A stretch of DNA of 64,000 bases. It comes from Austropuccinia psidii (lineage: Eukaryota; Basidiomycota; Pucciniomycetes; Pucciniales; Sphaerophragmiaceae). The stretch is taken from NCBI GenBank assembly GCA_023105745.1, contig JALGQZ010000009.1:35764409-35828408 (forward strand). The letters run 5' to 3'. The stretch's first letter is position 1. Each line of letters opens with the position of its first letter. This document shows, piece by piece, positions 21,291 through 35,946 of this stretch. The translations under genes and the position numbers were made by a program. The notes beneath the pieces were generated by a model, which saw only the letters and a program-made list of their open reading frames with translations, was not told the DNA's origin and made no database searches.

Positions 21291-24200
21291 TTGTAAACCA
21301 CTCTAGAATCAGTAGTCCTAGTAATAGAAACATTACCCCCACTCAGACTGAAAATAACATTGTCACATCTGAGAGTAACATCAACAGTGCTACACTGTGG
21401 TTACAAATGTCCCAATATGCTGAACAATCTGCAAAGCAGTTTGCAGAAATTAAAGCTGGCCAAGAGAGGATGAGACAAACTCAAGCCTCCTTTGAACCAA
21501 TAGTCAAAAATCTTCAAGAAGAATATGCTCAACTGAGAAAAGCCTCTGAAGAAACCATCAAAAGACTGAATATAGTCTTTGAAGAACAACACCACAGCAC
21601 AAGTTACAGGGAGTGTCTGGATCAAGACATTAACGAATTGTTTAATTCCTACCATAGCTTGAAGCCCCAACCACAAGGCCAATATCAAACAGTTGACATC
21701 AAACCAGATGCCATGTTGTTGAATAAGGCAAGATCCCCATCACAATACCAGGATGGAGATGGCATGTCTTATTCAGAGAAGGAAGCCTTGAAAAAGCTTC
21801 CTGAGGCCTCAAGCTGGGCGAAATTATCTGGATCAGGAGAATATGATCATATGGAACTCATAGATTATATTGATGGACTCTTCATTGATGTACCAGGCAT
21901 ACCAGACTACTGGATCACTGATATATTTAATACTGAATTTACAGGTCATGCTAGTATATGGTACACAGAAATGAAAGAAATCCATGGCAGGAGAAACTGG
22001 CCATGGTGGAAGAGTCAAATCATCTAAAAGTACAGTAATGGAACTTGGATTTGGCAGAAGACAATGTCATTTGAAAATGACAAATACTCTGTGGACAAAG
22101 ATCCATATGAGTTGTGTCTTAAACAGTATAAAAGACTTAAAGCCATTGATCCTCAGATGAACATCCAAATGAGGAATCACAAACTTCTGACACAACTGCC
22201 AGGAGAAGTAGAACATGCAGTAAAATGCAGATGCAACCAAAATTGCACTCTATATGACATTGCCAAAACCTTACAAGACATAAGGAAAAGGACTGGGATA
22301 GGGAAATTCACCCCATTTAAGAGCTGTAGTTTCAAGGAGAGACAACCTTTCAGGGTAGAGTTTAAAGAAAAACCCAAAGAAAGAGTGGCAGAAGTGGCAA
22401 AGAAGAGAAATTCTTTTCACAACTGTGGTTCAACAGACCACTATGCCAACAACTGTCCAAATGTAAAGAAAAAAGTCTATGCCATTGAGAAAGTCCCAGA
22501 GGAAGAAGCTCCAACAGTAGACTCTGAATCAGACTCCATGGGTGATGCCATCAGAGAACCATCTGATGATGACCAAGACCCAAGAAAAGAATTTAAAGTG
22601 GAATATGAAGAGGAAACCCCATTAGAAATTCAGGACATACAGTTAGAAGCAGGTATGCCACAGGACACTGCCAACAAAAACTTGTGCAAACACACACAAG
22701 ATGCACAAACATTCCTGGTTACACCAACCAAAGGAATGGCATACATACATGGGACAACCACAAAGATGACTGTATGTATTGACAATGCCCAACATCCATT
22801 GATCATTGACAGTGGAGCACACTGCCCCATAGTAGCCAGAAATTATCTGGACAACCACTTCCCAAACTGGGAAAAACAGCTCTTTCCCACTAAGGCAAAG
22901 AACTTCAAAAGTGCATCAGGGAAGATGAATTCCATAGGGACAATTATCAAAGAGATAATTATGCCCCACAGGAAGGGTAATATCAAAATCAACCCAGAGT
23001 TTGTAGTGCTTGATGATGCCCACATCCAAGGATTCTTACTGGGAACAGATTACCAGAGGATGTATGGCATAGGCATTTACAACAGTAAAAATAGGCACAT
23101 CACCATTGGTACTAACAAGGCAAAGAAATTTTCACTTGATATATACCAGATATCTTCTCAAGATCCACTAGCGGAACTTCTGAAGGAATTCAGAGAGGGA
23201 CAGTTTAGCACTACCCTCACCAGTAAACAGAAACTAAGTTTACTGAAGATGCTGAGAAAGAACAGGCCAGCATTTGCCATTGGTGAAGAACCATTGGGCA
23301 AGATCAAAGGCCATGATATAGAACTATATCTGGATGTGGAAAGGCCTTATCCACCCATGCTCAGGAGACCTCCTTATCCAGCAAGCCTGGAAACCAGGAA
23401 AGAAATTGAGAAACATATCAATGAACTCCTGGATATGGATGTCATAAGGAAGATTGGACATAATGAAATAGTGGAAATCACCACCCCTGTCCTAATCACC
23501 TGGAATGATGGCAAGTCTAAACTATTTGGTGATTTCAGAGCACTGAATAACTACACAAAAGCAGACAGGTACCCTATACCCAGGATACCCCATGCCTTGG
23601 AAAAACTGGCAAAAGCCAAGTACATAACCAAAATGGATTGTATGAAAGGCTTCCACCAGAATGGAGTTAAACCAAACTCCATGAAATTACTCAGAATAAT
23701 CTGCCATATGGGCATATATGAGTATACCAGGATGCCATTTGGCATCAAAAATTCACCAGCCCACTTTCAAAGGATGATGAACACCATATTTCAACTTGAA
23801 ATATTGGAAGGCTGGATGGTAGTATATATTGATGATATCATTATATACTCAGAGACATGGGAAGAACATGTGCAATACATAGACAGACTACTAAGTAAAT
23901 GCACACCCATAAACCTCAAAGTTTCACTTAAAAAGTGAAATTTTGGCCAACAAGAGTTACTGGCTCTAGGACATAAAGTCTCAGGTCTTAGTATGGCAAT
24001 TGACCAGAACAAAGTAGCAGCAGTACTGCAAAAGCCAGTACCAAAAAGCATCAAAGAGATGCAATCCTTTCTTGGGTTTGCTAGCTACTATAGAAACCAC
24101 ATCAAAAACTTTGCACACATAACTAGTAGCTTATACAAGTTATGTTCAAAGGATGTAGTTTTTTGAACTAACCAAGGAAAGGAGGGATGCATATGAGAGG

Positions 24201-26409
24201 ATCAAATATGAACTCACAAATGCACCTGTGCTCATCTTACCTGACTTTGAACTACCATTCAAGCTATATATAGATGCAGCATGCAGTCAAGGCCTAGGAG
24301 CAGCCCTTCACCAATGACAAATTGTAGATGGCGAACCAAGAGAAGGAGTAATTTGGTACATCTCAAGGCAGCGGGAATATTCATAAGCCAGATATGGGGC
24401 CACCCAGACTGAATGTCTATGTCTAGTCTGGGCTCTAGAAAAACTCCATTATTATCTGGAGGGTGCATTCTTTGAAGTCTACACAGACTGCACAGCCTTG
24501 AAGTCTTTACTGAACATGAAGACCACAAATAGACACATGCTGAGATGGCAAATAGCCATCCAGGAGTATAGAGGGAAAATGACCATCATATACAAAGAAG
24601 GTAAAAGTAATACCAATGCACCTGGCCTTAGCAGATGACCACTGGACAATGTCAAAAGCAATCCAGCTTATGACCCTGAAGTTACAGCCAAGATTCCTAT
24701 TCATTTCATGGAAGTGGATAGGAAAAAGAACTTCAGATTTTCTGGATGGTCACCAGAAAGTGGTACCCTTGACAGTGGAAACACAAATTCAGAGGGGACA
24801 GAAACTCCCATACTGGGAATAAGTTCCTCAGAACTACATAATGAATTTTTTAGTGCAGTACTGAAATCTTATGCCAAACACAAACAGTGTAGCATACTAC
24901 TCCAACTCCTTCAACAAAAGTACAGGAGTCCAGAACTGGAAGCCCAGCTGGAAGAACCCTGGTTGAGGGCCTATAAGGATAACAAGTTTTTCCTTATAGA
25001 GGCCTGCTCTACCACAGAGAAAGGCACACAAGTGCACTCACAGTGGTAGACAGAGACCACATTTCATTCATCCTGCAAGAATGCAATGACTGCCCCTATA
25101 TGGGACTAATGAGTGAGGACAGGACCAAAGAGAGGGTAGCAAGCACAGCTTGGTGGCCCAAGTGGGAACAAGAGATGAGTGAATACATCAACACTTGTGA
25201 AAGATGCCAAAAGGCAAATAGGAAACATGGGAAGAAGTATGGGTTACTTCAACATATAGAAGGACACAAGCACCCATGGGAGACCATCAACATGGACTGG
25301 GTTACAGGACTTGTCCCAGGAGGCAAAGAAAACTACAATGCCTGTTTGATCATAGTTGATAGATTCAGAAAAACCATGAGGTGTCTACCATGCCACAAAG
25401 AGGACACAGCCATGGATACTGCTCTGTTATTTCTAATAACATCATATCCACCTGTGGAGTCCCTAAAATCATCATTAGTGATAGGGACCCAAAATTCACA
25501 TCTGAATTTTGGACCAACTTGTATGAAATGCTTGCCACCAAGCTTGCTTTTTCCACAGCTTACCATCCCCAAACAGATGGCCTATCTGAGAGGATGATCC
25601 AGACTATGGAGGACATCCTTAGAAGGTTCTGTGCCTATGGCATGGAGTATAAGGACCATGAAGGATATACCCATGACTGGTTTACCCTTCAACCAGCTGT
25701 CCAACTGGCTTATAATACAAGTCAGCACTCTACCACAGGAAAAACACCTGCACTGGTAGAGAAAGGGTGGAATCCCTTGTTGCATGTGGATCATTTAAAG
25801 AAGAATCTTCTAACAATCCATCCCACAGCCAAAGACTTCCATGATATGTGGAAGAGGGCTGGTGATACAGCTGCTAAATGCATAGCTGAAGCCAAAGATT
25901 ATAATAAGCAGAGGTGGGACAAGACACACATGGAACATGACTTTAAGGAAGGGGACCAGGTACTAGTGTCCACACTGAACTTTAATCATCTTAAAGGACC
26001 CAAGAAGATGAGGGACTCATTTTTAGGGCCTTTCACTATCTTTAAGCTGATAGGAAAGAATGCAGTGGAAGTAAAACTTACAGAGGAATTTTCCAGGAAG
26101 CACCCAGTCTTCCCAGTGAGCTTGGTCAAACCATACTTCCAAACAGAGGAGGAGAAATTCCCCTCCAGGAAGAAGAACCCCACACCACCTGATATAGTGG
26201 AAGTGGAGGACTCCCCAGGACCTGTGAGTAAGATCATCAGGGCCAGGAAAATCAGACTTAATGGGAGGGATCAAAGACAATACTTAGTCAGATTCACGCA
26301 CCAAACTGCTGATACAGACAAATGGTTGGCAGAAGCTGCCATACCAGATGGGAACTGTCATCTAAGGAGATTCAGGGCCTCTAGGCGGACTGAACAGTCT
26401 CATCAATGA
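20570..26409 (+). pseudogene. B1 gag-pol, broken
   Basis: Starts at ATG 20570, which lies inside the ORF1 intron 20522-20589. The gag frame runs to a stop at 22025-22027, which follows the capsid-like WPWWKSQII segment. A second frame begins before 22064 and covers an altered zinc knuckle (first Cys replaced by Phe, 22417-22460), a protease with DSG (22809-22817) and RT with YIDD (near 23828). It stops at TGA 23936-23938, where family members have a Cys codon (KKCNFG). RNase H and the integrase start (23939-25050) have several frameshifts and stops. Integrase and the C-terminal region are mostly open to TGA 26407-26409. The protein is clearly diverged from A and C but has the same domain order. 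Inactive. Confidence 0.9.
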
Positions 26410-26421
26410 TGAGCCTTTTTT

Positions 26422-26433
26422 GGAGGGAGGGTA
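26422..26433 (+). other. B1 polypurine tract
   Basis: GGAGGGAGGGTA, immediately upstream of the TGTCAG start of the 3' LTR. Confidence 0.8.
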
Positions 26434-26626
26434 TGTCAGCCTTTGACTCAAAACCAGAGCACAAGCATGACAGCCAAAATACCATAAACCAAGGGTATAG
26501 CCAAGATACCACCAAAACATGGAGCTGAGCCAAATCAGCTCAAAAGATATCAAAAGAAAGAGGAAACTCGCCTCTTTCTGAAAATATAAGTCCGATCACC
26601 ATAGCACAAGAAATAACAAAGTTATT
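26434..26626 (+). repeat. B1 3' LTR, left part
   Basis: First 193 bp of the LTR, starting TGTCAGCCTTTGACTC and cut at the TTATT target site (26622-26626) of element C. It continues at 46996. Confidence 0.9.
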
Positions 26627-28820
26627 TGTAAGGTTTGTCTATGAAACTCTTGATAATAGTAACAATATCAAGAGTACTATGACTGTCCTCAGTAGAAAAA
26701 TATAATATAATGAAATATTATAACCACAAATTTAAATATAAGTATTAAAAATAATTAAATAGAAAAAATTTAAATTTAATTATTATTATAAAAATATAAT
26801 AATAAAAAAAATATAATAATTATAATAAATTATAATTATTCTATTATTGTTATACTCACTGACAGTTATAACACTAAGAAGTGTAAAGCTCTTACTGAGA
26901 CAATTACACGTGTAAAATAAGAATATTAACCACTTATAAATAATATAAATATTATTTATAAAAAGAATTAAACACACACTGTGCAGAAATAATTCTTATA
27001 GAATAAAAATTCTATATCAAAAAACTAATACTAGATAAAAAAGATATAGAACTTTTAGAGAAAACTTACTTATAATATTTATTTAATACAACAAGTCAAA
27101 CAACAACAGTTAATATATTAAATAATAAGTATAAGTTAAAAACACGCCAGAAATCAATATTTCTAAAGATAAAACAACCTTTTATAATAAAAATTATGAT
27201 TAAAGAGTTTTCAAGAGGAATTTGTGGATTTTAAAAGATATTTAAAATGATAATTGTATATAATAAAATTCATTATAGGTGATTACAACAAATAATCTGA
27301 ATTCTATGACTTCAATTCTTTAATTTAATAAATAAAGAATAAAAATAACTTAAGAATTACTTTTAATAATAAGATTTTATATTTAATAAAACTTTACCTG
27401 TTTTGATTTCTAATATGATTGGATTGATAATGAATGATGGACAAAAACAGTGATGAAAAGACTCTTTTTATGTCTTCAGAGCAGCTCTCATGATTCATAA
27501 TGAATATAGAGGGCGTGCTCAGGTCAAAACTGAAAAACCATGCTTAAAAATAAAGTTCTTAACTTAAGGTAACTTATTTTTAATTCCAATTTAAAGTTAC
27601 CACTGTTATTCTTAACTCCATGTAACTTTAATACTCATTTAAACTAATTATTTTAAGTTTTTAATATAACTAAACTTCTTTATATTAAGGTTTATCATAT
27701 GAACAACTTAAAAATAGAGTTTCAAGCAGAAATATCTTGAACTCAATTTTTAATTAATTTTTAAAGAAATCATAATTTTCTTTGAGCTTAATTAAAAGAA
27801 TAAATTTCCAGGCTAATTATCTTGGAAATGTATTTATAAAAGATACTTCAAATTCAAATTATATGTAGATAATATTAAACTGTAAACTTTGTGAAATTTT
27901 CAACCAAATCCATTCAGAATTGGATTTTTAATGAATTTTTGAAGTTATTGCTATTTTTCCACGTAAAATAGCAATACACACCAAACCTTAGGTTTTGATA
28001 AGGTTTTAATGTTTGAAACTTTAAATTTTTAAGCTTATTTGGGCTTTTTAAGCTCAATTAAGCTTTGACAGTTCCTAAAACCTTGATTTCAAGCCTGCAT
28101 ATTGGGATTTACCCTTTGGCAGCTTGAAATTCCTGTCCATTTTGGGATAAAACCAGTTTAAACCTTAAGGTTGGATCAAATTCTAATCTTAAAGCTTAAA
28201 TAAGGTTGAAAATCCCCAATACAGGTGGACTGCCTTAATTGAATCCTTGCAGATCCAAAAAGTTTGGTACCCCAGCTCTATTTGGTCTTTTTCCTTTGTC
28301 CCACCTTTCTGAGTGGATTTTGCCCTTTTATTTATTTAAAGCCATACTATGGCCGTAAACCCTTTTAAATTGAGCTCACGCAGGATTTACATTCTGTATG
28401 GCAAATCCTTAGCCAATTCAGTAAATATACACCACACCTCAATTTTAACTAAAATTTTGGTAAGTTTGCATAAACCTTATGCAAATTTAAATTTAAACTT
28501 AATTAAGCTTAAATCTAACAATTTTAAAAAAATGTTAAAAAAAGTTACATTAGTACTGCAAGATTCTTAAATCTTCCAATAACATAAAAAATAAGTGTTT
28601 TTGGGTGTAACACCCTATGGGTGTACCCAAGGTTATTTTTGGTGTAGAATCCAAAAATGACATAATATTTATAACTTTGTTTATCCAAAAAAAAGTTATA
28701 CTTATTTTTTATTACTTTTTATTTTAAATTCAACTAAAAAGTCTGTTTAAGACAAAATTAACTGTTTATAAAACCGTTTGTGGCCTTATGGGTATGTCAT
28801 ACATACTTCACAGGCTCACA
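26627..28820 (-). repeat. C 3' LTR (full length)
   Basis: On the minus strand TGTGAGCCTGTGAAG ... AGACAAACCTTACA. Terminal similarity to family A LTRs shows the families are related, though the bodies are largely different. A small open frame at 28349-28570 lies in AT-rich LTR sequence and is not considered a gene. Confidence 0.9.
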
Positions 28821-28956
28821 TTCCCTACCACCAAAAAAAAATTGTACCATAATTTTTCTTATGTAGTATACCCCCAAGTCATATGGGGGGGGTATAATCC
28901 ACTGTCCAACCTCTCTACTTCTACTTTAAGTATTTAAAGCACACAATTCAAACTTG

Positions 28957-31900
28957 TTATTGAGAAACTGGTCTTCTTTCATGTCTGAATCTTCTGAGAA
29001 ACTTCTGGGAATCAGGTAATTTGCTTTCTACAATCCATTCATCTTCATGTTGTGGATTTTTGTACCTGACTAAGTATTCTCTTCCATGTTTACCCCTAAG
29101 TCTTCTTTCTTTAAGACTTTTAGTACCTTCTTTTCCTCACTTAGATCAAGTGGGGGTACCTCCGAGGGTGTTTCATTTCTCAAAGGAAATAATTCCTTAT
29201 CACTTGAAGTGTAATGCTTTACTAAACTGACAGGGAAAGTTGGATGTTTATTTTCCAGTTCTGCTGAAAGTTCTACTTGTACTGTATTTGTCCCATGAAG
29301 GGCTTTAATAATAAATGGTACTGCAAAGGAATCTTTCAATTTCTTTGGACCTTTAATATTATTAAAGCTCAAGGTTGAAACTAGTATTAAGTCCCCTACT
29401 TTGAATTCTGGTGTCTTCTGACTCTTATCCCATTTCTGCTTAGCATATTCAAAGGCATCATTCATGCTTTGATTTGCATGATTTCTCACTTTATCAAGCA
29501 GTAGCTTAAAGCTTGAAGCAGTTGGATGAATGTCAACCAGGTATTTTTTCAAAGTATCAACTGGAAGTTTGGGGTTCCATCCTTTTTCCAACATTGCAGG
29601 AGTCCTTCCTGTTGAAGCATGGATAGAGGTCTTGTAGGCTAATTCCAATGCTGGTATAAGAGTCCACCAATCATGGGTAAACCCATCAGAATCTTTAAAC
29701 TCCAGGCCATAAGCACAAACTCTTCTTACCATGTCCTCAAGGGTTTGATTCATTCTTTCTGCCAGCCCATCTGTTTGTGGATGGTAGGCTGTTGAAAATG
29801 ATAATTTTGTACCCAAAAGCTTATGTAAATTAGTCCATAAGGCTGATTTAAATTTTGAGCTTCTGTCACTAATGATGTTTTCAAAGAGACCAGTATGGGA
29901 TATGACTCTGTTCCAAATCAAAAGAGCTGTATCCATAGCTGTGTAATCTTTAAGACATGGTAAGAAGATTGGTGTTTTGCTATATCTGTCCACAATAACA
30001 AGACATGCATTGTACCTTTAGCACCTCCAGGTGGTAATGCAGTTACCCAATCCATGTGAACCACTTCCCATGGTGTACTTGGGTCTTGGATTTGGATCAT
30101 TAGACCAAATCGTTTACCAATAGCTTTATTGGATTTCTGGCATCTATCACAACTATGACAGTACTCAATGACATCTTTTCTCCAAGATGGCCACCAGGCA
30201 CAGGTCTTAATTCTCTCTATTTTTCTGTCTTCAGACAGATGTCCAGAATAAATGTTATCATGGCATTCTAGTAATATTGTGTTAAGCAACATTCTACTAC
30301 ATAGGACCATGACACGTGTGTTTAGATCTATGATACAGTATACCATCAAACAAATGGAATCTTCCATTATCATAAGATTTTTTCCGAATATCATCCAGAG
30401 AATTAGCCACGGCTACATCTTTACAAGCTTTGTAAAGTAGAGCAGTAAGAATATCACAATTCTTATCTTGCTTGTAGCTTTCTCTAACTTCTTCAAAGAA
30501 TTCTGTTCCAACATCTGTGATATTAATTCCTTCAATTGGAATTTGAGGTTCTGCACTTGTAGGAACATAGGCAGGATTATCAGGTGTATTTGGTAATGCC
30601 CATCTACTTAAGCCATCAGCATTCTTATGAATATTTCCAGCTTTATGTACTATGGTCATATTGCCTCTATACTCCTGTATAGTAATATGCCATCTTAACA
30701 TGTGTCTATTTGGAGTTTTCATGTTAGGAAGTGATTTTACAGCATTACAATCACCAATTACTTCAAACACACTGCCATCAAGATAGTAATGAAGTTTTTC
30801 CAGAGCCCAAACAAGGCAAAGGCACTCAATTTGGCTAGCTCCATATCTGGCCTCAGTAGGTTTAATTTGTCTTGAAATAAAACAAATTGGACCTTCCTAA
30901 GGCTTGTCATTGACAATTTGAACTTGATGAAGAGCAGCTCCTAAACCTTCACCACATGCATCAATATAAAGCCTGAAAGGAAGTTTCCAGTCTGGCATCA
31001 ATAATAATGGTGCCTGGGTCAAGGCATACTTGATTTTATCATATGCTTGAATTATCTCCTGTGTCATTTCAAAAACAGTTTGTTGATCACAAATTCTGTA
31101 TAATGATCTGGCTTGGATTGCAAAATCTTTAAGGTGTTGCCTGTAATAACTGGCAAATCCTAAGAAAGACATCATTTCTTTTTTGTTCTGGGGCATTTGT
31201 TTCAGTAAAACTGCAGCCACTTTGTTTTTATCAACACCAAGGCTTATTCTTGAGACTGCATGTCCTAGAGCTTTTAACTCATGAAACCCAAAATTACATT
31301 TTTTAAGAGAAATTTTCATGTTCACTCGTAGAATTTTCTTAAGTACTAATGAAAGTCTCTGTAAATGTAATTTCCAGGTTTCTGAACAAATGATAATGTC
31401 ATCAATATAAATGATTAAACATCCCTCTGATAATTCTTGTGGGAAGATAGTCTTCATCATTCTTTGGTAATGAGAGGGTGCATTTTTAATACCAAAAGGC
31501 ATCCTCAAATATTCATAAATACCACAATGAGCAAGTATTCCCAATAATTTCCTAGCATGAGGTGTTAAAGCATTCTGCTGGAAGCCTTTAAGAGCATCCA
31601 TGGAAGTAATAAACTTTGCTTTGGATAATTGAGTCAAAGTCTCATGGATGCTAGGGATTGGATACCTGTCTGGAATAGTATAGGTATTCAGTGCTCTAAA
31701 ATCACCAACCATCCTTGACTTATCATTATGCCAAGTAATGATCACTGGAGTTGTGACTTCCACTTCCTCATTGTGTCCAACCTTTCTAAGAACTCCCAGC
31801 TTCATTAGTTCATCAATATGACTTTCTAATGCTTCTCTAGCCCTAGGGCTAGCTGGGTAAGCTGGTCTTCTTAATAGTGGAGGATAAGGTCTCTCCATAT

Positions 31901-34020
31901 TGAGCATGATATCCACTTCATGGCCTTTTATAGCCCCAAGTGGTTCATTATCAGAAGCAAAGGCCTTTCTATATTGAAATAAAATTTCAATAAGTTCTTC
32001 CTTCATTTCTGGTGTTAATTCAGAACTAATTTGTGCTTCACTTAACTGATCTGATGCAAATTTTTCTTTATTAACATTTTTTACTTGTTGAATGAAAGTA
32101 ATTTCTCTTCTTTATAGGGAAAAAGCAAATTTTTGCCTTTTATTTTCCCCTATAGTGAAATACCTGTCCTTATGATTATTAATATCAATACCATAGATAT
32201 TGAGATATTCATTTCCAAGTATAAAGTGTTGTAAAGTACAATTATTCATAACAACAAATTCAGCTTTCAATCTTATACTCCCTGCAGGATGAGGAAATAT
32301 TATTGCTGCTTCAAATGTACCCAAGGTGTGCATATTCTGGGTAGCACTTCCAAATTTTACACCTTCAATTGGCATCAACTTGTCTTGCCAATTGGTATAA
32401 ATTTTGTCAAGATAATATTTTCTAACACAAGTGCACAAAGCACCTGAGTCAAGATGTATCTTGGCTTATGTGTTATTCATCACAATATTGGTGATACAAG
32501 ATGTCCCAGCTGTATAACCTTTACCTCTGGAAGGTTTGGTTTTTTGCATTTTGGCATCTTGCACATGTATGAGATCCATACATTCCTCACTGTACTGTGG
32601 TAAGTGAGTATGTACCTCAGTCACCTCAAAAGAAACAGTAATATTTTCTATACCAAGTTCTTCTGATAATTCTTCTTCTTCTGAAGGCTCAGAATCACTT
32701 TCATGTAAAGATACATCAGTTTCTTTTGTGTCTTCCACTTTTTCAACATTTATCTCATTGACTCTTGTCTTTTTTGGACAAGTGTTTGCTAAATGAGATG
32801 TACTTCCACATTTATGAAATTTCAAAGGAGATCTGTCATGTGGTTTATTTGGTTTCCAAAATGGTTTCCCACTAGTCTTGTTGTCTATTGGGGGTTTATA
32901 CCAATTTCTTCCTATTTTTGTTCTATTAGTGATATCCTCCATAGAATTGATATAGTCTTCTGTAGAGCATGGCTCAATACATCTGCTTCTTATAGCATTC
33001 TCAAGGTAACCACCACACTTTCTTAATATCCTGCTATGTACCATTGGTTCAGACATATCAGGATGAAGGGCAGTTAATCTGTCCTTCTGTTTAAGTAACC
33101 AAGTCATGGGCCTTTTCCTCTCAATATTAAAAATGGCTTCTTCAAAAGACTTTTCCATTCTAAATCTCCAGGAATCATTTGCCCATTTGGAAATAATTTG
33201 TTCTTTCCACCAAGGCCAAGAATGTTTACCATGGTCTTGTCTCATTTTATAGTACCATTTCTTTGCTGATTTGGTAAATAATGAGTGTAATTTGGCACTT
33301 ATGTATTCATCTGGTATGTTAAAGTCTACTTTGAACATGTCGATTGTTTTCATAAATTCCATATGATTATCTTCTCCTTCACCACTGAACGTTGGCCATT
33401 CCTCTAATCTTGGAAGGTCCTTAAAATTGCAAGCACTTTCCACATCATGACTTGAAATTGTATGATGTAAATCATTATTCAAGTTATGAACGTTTCTGTC
33501 AAGAAATGGTGTGGATTGCCTTGGCAATTCATTTTTTAGTGATATATTATTAATACTTGATTGAATATCTTCTTTCAATTCAAGTCTTGCTTTATCACTT
33601 TTTTCCAATTGTTCTTGAGAAAGAGCTGCATTGTGACCAGTTGAATTTTCCAAGTTTTGAACTTGTATCTTCAATTCTCTTAACTGTCTAGTTATAAAAG
33701 AAATCGAATTCTCATCTGGTTGATTGAGTAAGGTAACTTTAGACTCAAGTCTTTCACAAATTTGTGTCAAATACACAATATTCTCTTTATTGACAATTTC
33801 AAGGCCAATAATGGTCTTTTTCTGCTCTTTGACTTTTAAAATCTCATTACCCAACTTCTGTTGGACATAATCAAATTCTTGAAGTTTTGTCAAAATTTCT
33901 TTATTACAAGATTCAAAGTGAGTCACAAGCTTTACAAGATCTATTTCTTTGGGAAAGATTGGTACAATCTTTCGTCCTCCTTGTTTTTGAATTCCTTCAA
34001 GGTTCTTGCCATTTTGAACA
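28957..34020 (-). pseudogene. C gag-pol, main part, broken
   Basis: On the minus strand from about 34020 down to TAA 28957-28959. It carries coiled-coil gag, capsid-like region (WPTFSGEGE, about 33380-33400), a zinc knuckle with the first Cys changed to Phe (about 32780-32822), DSG protease (about 32445), YIDD in RT (about 31398-31410), RNase H, integrase, GPF-type module (here VPF) and the beginning of the chromodomain. Breaks seen: TAA near 32468 just before the protease, stop near 32113, TAG near 30898, frameshifts near 30310 and 30015, and loss of the chromodomain frame near 29075. The N-terminal part continues at 44321-45016 beyond A2. The protein is close to family A, so both descend from a recent common ancestor. 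Confidence 0.9.
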
Positions 34021-34025
34021 CATTG
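33941..34025 (-). pseudogene. C ORF1, C-terminal end (continues at 44321-45181)
   Basis: In the +1 frame relative to gag, the last 28 codons before TAG 33941-33943 match the C-terminus of A1 ORF1 (MARTL then EF, ending FPKK versus FPRK). This short piece was separated from the rest of ORF1 by insertion of A2 at the CATTG target site. Adding it to exon 3 beyond A2, with one TSD copy removed, gives a length that closes in frame. The two families therefore share the ORF1 stop position. Confidence 0.7.
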
Positions 34026-35946
34026 TGTGAGCCTTGAGGTATATTTTACATACCCAAATAGGCCACAATCATTTTAAAAATAAATTCTGAATAATGCATA
34101 CCTCATAAGTCATGCATATATTCAAAATTCATTATTTTTTATTTAAGAAAAGTTGAATAACTTTTTATTGAGTAAGTAAATCCATGGATTTAAGGCCAGA
34201 TTTGGATTCTACACAAAAATTCACCTAGGGTAGCTCCATAGAGTGAATAAGCTCAATTTAAGTATTTGAGGTGGTAAAATGGAAAATACTTCAATACCAC
34301 ATCATTAATACCACATAAAAGATCCGTGAAAATTTTTGTTTTTCTTGATTTTTAGCCAAAATAATGGGAAAGTGAGAAATCCCATGTTACATATACACTA
34401 AGAATAGTGTTATGCATGTTTTGAGCACTTAATATTATGGTATTCTTACATGCACTTTTGGTACACCCATAGTGGATATCTCACTTTGAGCTTAAACTTC
34501 TATTTTGACGTAAAAAATAAGCAAGGGGGACAAAAGACATCAAAGAGAGCCAGGGTACCCAACTTCTGAGGCCTCAGAGGTGTGGATAGCTCCAGAGCAT
34601 GGATCCATGGCTCATCTTGGCCTAATTGGTAAACTAAAACTCTTTAGGAACTTGGTTACCAAGTTACAACTACTGTAAAACACCAGAAAATAGCAAATAA
34701 CCTGCTATTTTGACGTGCCAAGGAGGTAATGAGCTACTTACACTCCTGTAACCATGTAAATTACTAATGACTTTCCATGGATAAACCCCAAAAGAGTAAT
34801 TAAAACCCTTTTGGGACCCATATTCATTGATTTACCTCATAGCAACCAGCAAAACACTGCTATTTGCAATTCTATGTAGAAATAAGGTAAAAACTTCAAA
34901 AATTCATTAAAAATACAATTCTTAATGAATCCTTCTGAAGCTTTCAGGACTAAAGGAGAACTGTATTATCTATGGTACATCCAAAAAGAATTACAGTTTT
35001 ACTAGTAAAATTAAAAGTTTTACTTACAGTCCATTTTTGGCTATTCTACGTGAAATACTGAATCTTCAAAAATTCACAGTAATTACAACCTGTGATGAAA
35101 TTGGCAATAACATTGATAACTTTGAGAAATCAATGATTATTTTAGAATAAAAGAAGATTTACAAGTGTTACTCCTTTTATTCTTAACCATATTGGGGTTG
35201 GTAGTCACGTAAAAGCATCAATTAAGTAATTATGATAATCTTACGTGACAACTGATGATGCAATCAATAATCCAAAAAGGTTTATTGTTTTCTCACTCAC
35301 TGGTTTTTCAGTTTGCTCCATGGCACGCCTCTGTGAGCTGTTGTTGACTTAAAAGAGGCCTCCTCTTGCTGTTTTTTCCAATAATCATCTTATCAATTTA
35401 TTAAATCATTATTACCAACAAGTAAGTATTAGTTACAGCTATTCTTAAGTGTTTTAAGTCTTTCAGAATCAATCAGAAAGACGTGAAATCATAGAATCCA
35501 ACTATATAGTGTTGTAATACTGTTATAAATCCTTTTGATCCCTTAAATCCACAATTCTACGTCAAATTTCTCTACTCTTATCTATCAATAAGTTCTTTGG
35601 AGTATTAGTGAGTCATTTATATTTAATTCTTAAAGTTTTTCTCTAAAATTAGTTTTCTTCAAGAATTATCTTTATAATTATTCTTGCAAAAGATAATTAT
35701 ATATTAAAATAATTTTATTATTTTAATAAAAGAAGTTTTTATTATTAAATTCTTCTTGTAATTGATTCTTGTAGACAATTACTGCTCACTGTTATAATCA
35801 CTAGTAGTGTATAACAAGTGAAAGAAATAATTTTATAATTATTTAATTGTCGTTATAATAATTTTTATTATTATATTTCATAAGAACAGACATAGTACTG
35901 TTGATTAATAGTAATATTATCATCAGTTTCATAGTCACATCTTACA
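34026..35946 (+). repeat. A2 5' LTR
   Basis: Runs TGTGAGCCTTGAGG ... CATCTTACA. Splice donor CAACA|A with GTAAGT at 35422-35427. A single PBS TTTGGGGGCCTGGCC follows at 35947-35961. Confidence 0.95.
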
